DNA of 64,000 nt. Origin: Oscillospiraceae bacterium (GTDB lineage: Bacteria; Bacillota; Clostridia; Oscillospirales; Ruminococcaceae). The stretch covers positions 1 through 64,000 of the forward strand of contig SVMW01000002.1 of assembly GCA_015067215.1 (NCBI GenBank), written 5' to 3'. Positions within the stretch are counted from its first letter, which is position 1. Each line of letters opens with the position of its first letter. Positions 57,343 to 64,000 of the stretch are shown one piece after another. The notes under the pieces are model-generated. The model was not told the DNA's origin and did no database searches. It worked only from the letters and a program-made list of their open reading frames with translations. Position numbers and translations under genes: made by a program.

Positions 57343-58035
57343 ATGTATTACGGAATAGATATTTACTATCTTATCTTTGTTATCCCTGCAATGCTCTTTT
57401 CAATGTGGGCACAGGCAAGGGTAAACAGCACATTCAATAAATATTCAAGACAGAGAACATACAGCGGAATGACAGGGTACGAAGCTGCACGCAGAATTCT
57501 GGCTGCAAATGGTCTTCACAATGTTCAGGTGGAACATGTGTCAGGAAATCTTACAGACCATTATGACCCTAAAACCAATGTTATCCGTCTTTCTGACAGC
57601 GTTTTCAATTCAGCAAGTGTTGCGGCGGTTGGAGTTGCAGCTCACGAAGCCGGTCATGCGGTGCAGTATGCACAGAACTATGCACCAATCAAACTTCGTT
57701 CTGCTATTATTCCTGTTACACAGATAGGTTCACAGCTTTCAATACCGCTGGTGCTTATAGGCTTTTTAATGGGTATGGACCCACTTGTAAACATTGGTTT
57801 GCTGCTTTTTGCAACAGTTGCGTTTTTCCAGCTTGTTACACTGCCTGTTGAGTTCAATGCAAGCAGACGCGCTGTAACAGCCCTGGAAATGAGCGGAAGT
57901 ATTGGAGACGAAGAACTGCATGGTGTGAAAAAAGTTCTCAGTGCAGCAGCAATGACCTATGTAGCCGCTCTTGCAGTTGCAGTAGCCAACCTTTTAAGAC
58001 TTGTTTTGAGATTTGGTAACAGAAACAGAGATTAA
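57343..58035 (+). CDS. YugP-type zinc metallopeptidase (membrane)
   Basis: GVAAHEAGHAVQYAQ; DHYDPKTNVIRLSDSVF. Confidence 0.93.
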   Translation: MYYGIDIYYLIFVIPAMLFSMWAQARVNSTFNKYSRQRTYSGMTGYEAARRILAANGLHNVQVEHVSGNLTDHYDPKTNVIRLSDSVFNSASVAAVGVAAHEAGHAVQYAQNYAPIKLRSAIIPVTQIGSQLSIPLVLIGFLMGMDPLVNIGLLLFATVAFFQLVTLPVEFNASRRAVTALEMSGSIGDEELHGVKKVLSAAAMTYVAALAVAVANLLRLVLRFGNRNRD

Positions 58036-58038
58036 AAT

Positions 58039-59349
58039 ATGGATTTGACAAGAAAACTGGTTGTGGACTGTCTTTTAAAGGTGGAAAGTTCAGGCTTTTC
58101 AAACCTTGTGCTTGCATCAGAAATTGACAGCCACAATCTTACAAATCAGGATAAAGCCTTTGCTACAAAATTGTTTTACGGAACAGTTGAAAGAAAACTG
58201 ACCCTAAACTATATTCTGCAGAAACAGCTTTCCAAGCCGATTGCAAAAATGGACAAGGAAGTTGTGGCAATTTTGCAGAGCGGGCTTTATCAGCTTTTAT
58301 ATATGCAATCGGTGCCTGATTATGCGGCAATAAACCAAGCAGTTGGACTGTGTCCTGTATTTAAAAAGACCAGTGCCAAGGGCTTGGTTAATGCTGTATT
58401 AAGGAAGTGTCAGAAATTTGACATTGAAAAGGAAGTTTTTAAAGACAGACTTACAGAACTGTCGGTAAAATATTCTGTCAATACCGATATTGTAAAAATT
58501 ATACTCAGGGATTATCCTGAAATTGCGGAAGATATCCTCAGAGGAATGTTTATTACACCTAAATTTACGGTAAAGATAAACACAACAAAAATTTCTGCGG
58601 ATAATTTCAGAAAACTGCTTATAGAAAGAGGGTTGTCCTATAACGACATGCCTTTCTGCGATGGTGTGGAAATTATCCACAGAGGCAGCGTTACTGACAT
58701 ACCGGGGTTTGCAGAAGGATATTTTTATGTACAGGGCATAACAAGCCAGTATGCAGTAAAGGCAGCAGATATACATAAAAATGACGACATTCTGGACCTT
58801 TGTGCTGCACCGGGGGGCAAAAGCTTTGCAGCTGCAGTAGAACTTGGCGGCAGCGGCAGTGTTACCAGCTGCGACCCTAACCCGTCAAGGCTTAAGCTTA
58901 TTCAGGACGGGGCAAAAAGACTTGGATTTGAAAATATAACTACAGTACAGAACAGCGGTGAGGTTTACAACGACAGCTTAAAACAGTATAATGTTATAAT
59001 CTGCGATGTGCCTTGTTCCGGCATAGGTATCATACCTAAAAAGCCTGATCTGAGATATAAGTCAATGGGTGATGTGGAAAATCTTGCGCAGCTGCAGTAT
59101 GAAATTCTGTCCACAGCATCCCGTTATTTAAAGGAAAACGGCACTATTGTCTATTCAACCTGCACCATTAATAAACAGGAAAACGAACAGGTGGTAGACA
59201 GATTTTTAAAAGAAAACACAAACTATAAACTTGAAAAACAGCATTGCCCTGTTGAAAATGTGATTAACAGTGATGAAAAGGTTACATTTTTATCACATTT
59301 GACAGGTTTCGACGGCTTTTTTGTAGCAGTGCTGAGAAAAATGTGGTAA
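58039..59349 (+). CDS. rsmB: 16S rRNA (cytosine-5)-methyltransferase RsmB
   Basis: NusB-like N-terminus; LDLCAAPGGKSFAAA, CDVPCSGIGIIPKKPDLRYK, IVYSTCTINKQEN. Confidence 0.95.
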   Translation: MDLTRKLVVDCLLKVESSGFSNLVLASEIDSHNLTNQDKAFATKLFYGTVERKLTLNYILQKQLSKPIAKMDKEVVAILQSGLYQLLYMQSVPDYAAINQAVGLCPVFKKTSAKGLVNAVLRKCQKFDIEKEVFKDRLTELSVKYSVNTDIVKIILRDYPEIAEDILRGMFITPKFTVKINTTKISADNFRKLLIERGLSYNDMPFCDGVEIIHRGSVTDIPGFAEGYFYVQGITSQYAVKAADIHKNDDILDLCAAPGGKSFAAAVELGGSGSVTSCDPNPSRLKLIQDGAKRLGFENITTVQNSGEVYNDSLKQYNVIICDVPCSGIGIIPKKPDLRYKSMGDVENLAQLQYEILSTASRYLKENGTIVYSTCTINKQENEQVVDRFLKENTNYKLEKQHCPVENVINSDEKVTFLSHLTGFDGFFVAVLRKMW

Positions 59350-59350
59350 A

Positions 59351-60376
59351 ATGGAAAGAGTAGATATTAAAAGCTTTGATATGGAACAGCTTTCGGAATA
59401 TGTGGTTTCACTGGGGCTTAAAAGCTTCAACGCCAAACAGATATATTCCTGGTTACATCAGAAAAATGCAGTTTCTTTTGATGAAATGTCCAACATTTCA
59501 AAACAGGCAAGGGAACTGCTTGGAGAAAACTGTTTCATTACAAACCTTGAAATTGCACAGAAGCAGGTTTCAAAGGATGGGACAATAAAATATCTTTATC
59601 GACTGCCGGACGGCAACTGCATCGAATCTGTTCTTATGAAATACGAACACGGCAACAGTATTTGTGTTTCGAGTCAGGTTGGATGCCGCATGGGCTGCAA
59701 ATTCTGTGCATCTACACAGGGCGGCAAGGTGAGAGACCTGCAGACAAGTGAAATTCTGTCACAGATTTATGCTACCGAAGCAGATACAGGTGAACGTATA
59801 AGCAATATTGTGCTTATGGGTATTGGTGAACCTCTTGATAATTTTGACAATGTAATTCATTTTATCAAGATTATATCCTCAAAGGAAGGCAAAAATATCA
59901 GTCAGAGAAGCATCAGTCTTTCCACCTGCGGTATTGTTCCTAAAATCTACGAACTTGCACAGCTTAAATTAGGCATAACCCTTTCCATTTCTTTGCATGC
60001 AACTACCAACGAAGCAAGAAAACGTACTATGCCTGTTACAAATGCTTATCCGCTGGAACAGCTTATGAAAGCATGCAGGGACTACACAAAAACAACAGGC
60101 CGCAGAATAAGTTTTGAATATGCAATGATAAAAGGCGAAAACGACACTCAGGAAGATGCTGTGCGTCTTTCAAAACTGCTCAGCGGTTTTATAAATCATG
60201 TGAACCTTATTCCTGTTAACCCTGTTGATGGCTCGCCATTTACACAGAGTGACGCAAAAATTATCAGAGATTTCCAACATAAGCTCACACAATTAAATGT
60301 CAACGCAACAATCAGACGCCGTCTCGGTCAGGATATTTCTGCCGCCTGCGGTCAGCTGAGAAACGAACACAGGTGA
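59351..60376 (+). CDS. rlmN: 23S rRNA (adenine2503-C2)-methyltransferase RlmN
   Basis: SSQVGCRMGCKFCASTQGG radical SAM motif; SLSTCGIVPKI; ISLHATTNEARKRTMPV. Confidence 0.96.
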   Translation: MERVDIKSFDMEQLSEYVVSLGLKSFNAKQIYSWLHQKNAVSFDEMSNISKQARELLGENCFITNLEIAQKQVSKDGTIKYLYRLPDGNCIESVLMKYEHGNSICVSSQVGCRMGCKFCASTQGGKVRDLQTSEILSQIYATEADTGERISNIVLMGIGEPLDNFDNVIHFIKIISSKEGKNISQRSISLSTCGIVPKIYELAQLKLGITLSISLHATTNEARKRTMPVTNAYPLEQLMKACRDYTKTTGRRISFEYAMIKGENDTQEDAVRLSKLLSGFINHVNLIPVNPVDGSPFTQSDAKIIRDFQHKLTQLNVNATIRRRLGQDISAACGQLRNEHR

Positions 60377-60380
60377 TTAA

Positions 60381-61103
60381 ATGAAAATTTCAGGGGCTAC
60401 CAACATTGGCAACCGAAGAAGTGAAAATCAGGACAAATATATAGCTGGCAGACTGCTTAACAATGTCAGCTTTGGCTTTGTGTGCGATGGAATGGGCGGC
60501 GTAAAAGGTGGCAAAATAGCCAGCGATTTACTTGCAAAATATATTGAAGACGCTTTATATGTCCACAATGAAAACAAAAACTTCAACGAAGAAAAAACTG
60601 TGCTTTCCGCAATAGAAGATGCCTGCAGGGCAATTTATAACCTTGGCGAGAAGAACAGTGAATATAAAGGTATGGGTACAACTGTTGCAGGGGTAACAGT
60701 CAACGGCAGTAAGTGCACTGTATACCACGCAGGAGACTCCCGTGTTTATATAGTAAGAGATTCAAAACTTGCACTGATAACCCGTGACCACTCGGTAGTA
60801 CAGGAACTGGTCTCTCAGGGAAAAATAACAGCAGAAGAAGCGGAAACGCATCCACAGCGTAATCTTATAACCCGTGCAGTAGGCGTTGAGGAAACTGTGC
60901 AGATAGATGTAGCAGAACTTGACGTTTTCCCGGGTGATATTATTCTTTGTACCACTGACGGACTCACAAATTTTATATCACCTCACGATATGGTGGCAAT
61001 TTTAACACAGCCAAATATATTCTCAATGCCGGATAAACTTATTCATAAGGCATTGGGAAATCAGTCTACAGATAATATTACTGCAGTAGTGCTGGCAATT
61101 TAA
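60381..61103 (+). CDS. Stp1/PrpC-type PP2C Ser/Thr phosphatase
   Basis: GNRRSENQDKYI, FVCDGMGGVKGGKIAS, VYHAGDSRVYI, CTTDGLTNFI. Confidence 0.95.
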   Translation: MKISGATNIGNRRSENQDKYIAGRLLNNVSFGFVCDGMGGVKGGKIASDLLAKYIEDALYVHNENKNFNEEKTVLSAIEDACRAIYNLGEKNSEYKGMGTTVAGVTVNGSKCTVYHAGDSRVYIVRDSKLALITRDHSVVQELVSQGKITAEEAETHPQRNLITRAVGVEETVQIDVAELDVFPGDIILCTTDGLTNFISPHDMVAILTQPNIFSMPDKLIHKALGNQSTDNITAVVLAI

Positions 61104-61112
61104 GGAGGCATA

Positions 61113-63128
61113 ATGGAGAATTATATAGGAAAGATTATTGACAATCGCTATGAAATTATCTCTCTCATAGGCGTTGGCGGTATGTCAAACGTTTATAAAG
61201 CTGTTGACAAGCAGACAGGTCAGGAAGTTGCAATTAAATTTCTCAAGGAAGAATTTTTTGAAAACGAAGAACTTGTAAGACGCTTTAAAAACGAAAGCAA
61301 GGCAATCAGTCTGCTTAACCACGAGTGTATTATCAAGGTTATTGACTTCAACATAACAGACAGCGAAAAATACTTAGTAGTAGAATATATCAAAGGTGTA
61401 ACACTTAAAGAGTTCATAGAAAACCGCGGCAAGCTTACATGGGAAGAAACACTGGTTTTTTCCAACATCATTCTGGGTGCACTTGGTCATGCCCATGAAA
61501 ACGGTGTTATCCACCGAGACCTTAAACCGCAGAATATTATGCTTACCCGTGAAGGTGAGCTTAAAATAATGGACTTTGGCATTGCAAGGCTTTCTACTGC
61601 AAATCAGAGAACAGTTACAGATAAAGCTATCGGTTCGGTGCATTATATCAGCCCTGAGCAGGTTCGTGGTCAGAACACAGATAACCGTTCTGACATTTAC
61701 AGCATCGGTATTATGATGTACGAAATGCTTACAGGCAAACTTCCGTTCCAGTCAGAAACAGCAGTTTCTGTTGCTTTGCAGCAGCTTTCAGAAGAAGCAC
61801 CGCCGATAAGCAACTATGCGGAAGGCGTGCCAAAGGGCATGGAACAGATTGTTATGAAAGCAATTGCAAAAGACCCTGAAAACAGATATCAGTCTGCAGG
61901 GGAAATGCGTGAAGATTTGCAGGAACTCAGGAAAAATCCTGCAGCTCTGTTTGATAACAGCTCAAAACAGTTTGAAGAACAGACTAAAACAGTAATGGTG
62001 AATACAGTGGCTAAAGAAAAGAAAAGCAAGGTTAAAGTGAAAAAAGGAAAACGTCTGCTTTTGCCTGTTATGGCAGGGCTGGCAACCGCTTTTGCTTTAA
62101 GTGCTGTTGTTGCAGTAACTCTTATTTTTAAAATGAGCGGTAATGCTCTGCTTTCCAACAAGCCGGAAATTGAACTTCCTAGTTTTGTTGGTATGACAGA
62201 AACACAGGTAAAGAAAAGCGGATATAACCTTAAATTTGAATATGAATATCAGTATAACGACGAGTTTGAAAAAGATGTTGTTTTTGCACAGACACCAAAA
62301 GCTCCTAGAACTGTAAAAGAAAACAGTACAGTTAAACTTAAGGTAAGTAAAGGTGTTATGACAAGCGAAATGCCTGACCTTAAAAACTTTACAAGGGCAG
62401 AAGCACAGAAAGTTCTTGAAGATCTTGGTGTAAATATAGCTGTTGATACAGTTGAGACTAAAGATGTTGTGGATGGCAATGTTGTAAAAACAGAACCTGA
62501 AGCAGGAGAACTGATCAAGAGCGGCAGCACAGTTACAATTTACATTGCAATTGATCAGGAAAAGAACACACGAGAAGTGCCTAATGTTGTCGGCAGTGCA
62601 GATCTTGCAACAGCAAGAAGAGCAATTACAGCTGCAGGTTTGCGTGTTGAAAACTACACACAGGCAGAAAGCTATGAACCTGTAGGCACAGTTATTGCAC
62701 AGACACCGGAAGCGGGCAAGGAACTCCCTGCAGGCAGCGGTATAACACTTGTTATCAGTTCCGGTCCACCAAAATGTCCGGATTGCGGTTCAACAGAACA
62801 TACAGTGCACCCTACATGTTCAGTATGTGGCTCCAAATCTCATACAGAACACCCAAAAACATGTGAAGTTTGCGGAAAAGAAGGACACGAAGCTAAAAAT
62901 GGTGAATGTCCAAAATGTAAACATGATTCTCTTGCAGAGGGTGAAACATGCAGTAACTGTAAAGACTATACAAAACCTGTGACAACTCCGGAAACAACAC
63001 CGACACCAACATGTCCGGATTGCGGTTCAACAGAACATCTTACACATCCGACACCTGCTCCTACAGAAACACCTGATGAAGGCGGTAATACTGAAAGCGG
63101 TTCAACAGGAGATTCAACAGGAGAATAA
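61113..63128 (+). CDS. prkC: PASTA-domain Ser/Thr protein kinase with C-terminal multi-CxxC tail
   Basis: GVGGMSNVYKAVDKQTGQEVAIKFLKEE, VIHRDLKPQNIML, DFGIARL; TM; about three PASTA repeats; then 12 Cys in six CxxC motifs. Confidence 0.95.
   Translation: MENYIGKIIDNRYEIISLIGVGGMSNVYKAVDKQTGQEVAIKFLKEEFFENEELVRRFKNESKAISLLNHECIIKVIDFNITDSEKYLVVEYIKGVTLKEFIENRGKLTWEETLVFSNIILGALGHAHENGVIHRDLKPQNIMLTREGELKIMDFGIARLSTANQRTVTDKAIGSVHYISPEQVRGQNTDNRSDIYSIGIMMYEMLTGKLPFQSETAVSVALQQLSEEAPPISNYAEGVPKGMEQIVMKAIAKDPENRYQSAGEMREDLQELRKNPAALFDNSSKQFEEQTKTVMVNTVAKEKKSKVKVKKGKRLLLPVMAGLATAFALSAVVAVTLIFKMSGNALLSNKPEIELPSFVGMTETQVKKSGYNLKFEYEYQYNDEFEKDVVFAQTPKAPRTVKENSTVKLKVSKGVMTSEMPDLKNFTRAEAQKVLEDLGVNIAVDTVETKDVVDGNVVKTEPEAGELIKSGSTVTIYIAIDQEKNTREVPNVVGSADLATARRAITAAGLRVENYTQAESYEPVGTVIAQTPEAGKELPAGSGITLVISSGPPKCPDCGSTEHTVHPTCSVCGSKSHTEHPKTCEVCGKEGHEAKNGECPKCKHDSLAEGETCSNCKDYTKPVTTPETTPTPTCPDCGSTEHLTHPTPAPTETPDEGGNTESGSTGDSTGE
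62774..63038 (+). repeat. 28 bp perfect direct repeat within kinase tail
   Basis: atgtccggattgcggttcaacagaacat at 62774-62801 and 63011-63038. Confidence 0.9.
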
Positions 63129-63143
63129 TTAAAAGAGTATTAT

Positions 63144-64000
63144 ATGAAAACCAATATTGTTTTAAAAAGCATAGGCGGCTTTTATTATATAAAAACCGAA
63201 GATGGAACAATTATAGAATGTAAAGCAAAGGGCAAGTTCAGAAAGCTTGCCCTTTCGCCGCTTGCAGGAGATATTGTTGAAACAGAATATGAACAGGGGA
63301 CAAATGTCATCACAAAAATTCACGACAGAAAAAATCAGTTTATACGTCCGCCTTTTGCAAACCTGGACTTGCTAATTCTGGTTATTTCCACAACTGAGCC
63401 TAACCCTAACTATTTTGTAATCGACAAGATGTGTGCAATTGCACACCATAAAGATGTGGAGGTTGCCATTGCAATTACAAAGGCAGACCTTGCACACTGC
63501 GGTGAAATTAAGGATATATACACCAAAGCAGGTTATCAGGTGTTTATTACAGGTGAGGAACAGACAGACCAGCTTGATGCGTTAAAAGCGTTGATGAAAG
63601 ACAAAGTATGCGCCTTTGCAGGAAACTCAGGTGTTGGCAAATCCACTTTGCTCAACCGCCTTTTTCCTGACCTTCAGCTGGAAACAAATGCAATCAGCCA
63701 GAAACTTGGTCGTGGCAAACATACCACCCGTCAGGTGGAAATTTTTGATATGGGAGACTGTATGGTTGCTGATACTCCGGGTTTTTCATCCATTGAACTT
63801 GACAGGGACAACTTTATTTCAAAATATGACCTGCCTTATGCATTTGTTGAATTTGCGGAACATCTTGATGGCTGCAAATTTGCCGATTGCAGCCATACAA
63901 CCGAAATAGGGTGCAGTGTAAAAAACGCGGTAGAAGCAGGCGAAATTTCACAATCACGTTATGACAGTTATGTAGCTTTGTATGAAAAGCAGAAACAGGT
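63144..64000 (+). CDS. rsgA: ribosome small-subunit-dependent GTPase A, truncated at window end
   Basis: Circularly permuted GTPase: TKAD, then GNSGVGKSTLLN, DTPGFSS, then CKFADCSHTTEIGC zinc motif. Absent from the supplied ORF track but open to the window end. Confidence 0.93.
   Translation, partial: MKTNIVLKSIGGFYYIKTEDGTIIECKAKGKFRKLALSPLAGDIVETEYEQGTNVITKIHDRKNQFIRPPFANLDLLILVISTTEPNPNYFVIDKMCAIAHHKDVEVAIAITKADLAHCGEIKDIYTKAGYQVFITGEEQTDQLDALKALMKDKVCAFAGNSGVGKSTLLNRLFPDLQLETNAISQKLGRGKHTTRQVEIFDMGDCMVADTPGFSSIELDRDNFISKYDLPYAFVEFAEHLDGCKFADCSHTTEIGCSVKNAVEAGEISQSRYDSYVALYEKQKQ

Noticed and set aside
62774-63038. Possible CRISPR-like spaced repeat
   Set aside because: Only two copies, in frame within the kinase gene; encodes CPDCGSTEH twice.

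Overview
A 64 kb chromosomal segment of an AT-rich Bacillota/Clostridia-type bacterium (taxon inferred from gene content and codon usage only). About 60 protein genes can be supported. Housekeeping blocks: clpB, smpB-ssrA(tmRNA), and a long YicC/YloC-DUF370-gmk-priA-def-fmt-YugP-rsmB-rlmN-PP2C-PASTA kinase-rsgA run at 51.9-64 kb. Metabolic modules: a GH13 alpha-glucosidase plus GPH transporter; an AraC regulator, second GPH transporter and GH2 enzyme; iorA-iorB-paaK-ACT-amidohydrolase; an AraC-linked multisubunit flavin/Fe-S amine or amino-acid dehydrogenase; and a small corrinoid/metal cluster ending in cobO. Transport: an AGCS symporter behind a tandem glycine riboswitch, a MarR-controlled heterodimeric ABC exporter, MATE, uracil permease and AI-2E types. 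No CRISPR array, transposase, prophage or rRNA was seen. The most unusual items are: (1) a PASTA Ser/Thr kinase whose predicted extracytoplasmic C-terminus carries a 12-Cys tail of repeated CxxC knuckles; (2) a compact DUF4037 nucleotidyltransferase-like / TPR / DUF4125 operon of unknown function; (3) a decayed second tRNA-fMet copy sharing the 3' 24 nt with the intact gene, with a structured island between them; (4) an AlbA_2 protein translationally coupled to a peptide-deformylase-like protein with an altered motif I; (5) an RHH protein placed directly upstream of clpB; (6) an FeoB-associated/HMA fusion behind a DtxR-like palindrome; (7) a set of three inverted repeats in the marR/GH13 divergent region. 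All family calls are by eye from motifs; no database search was run.
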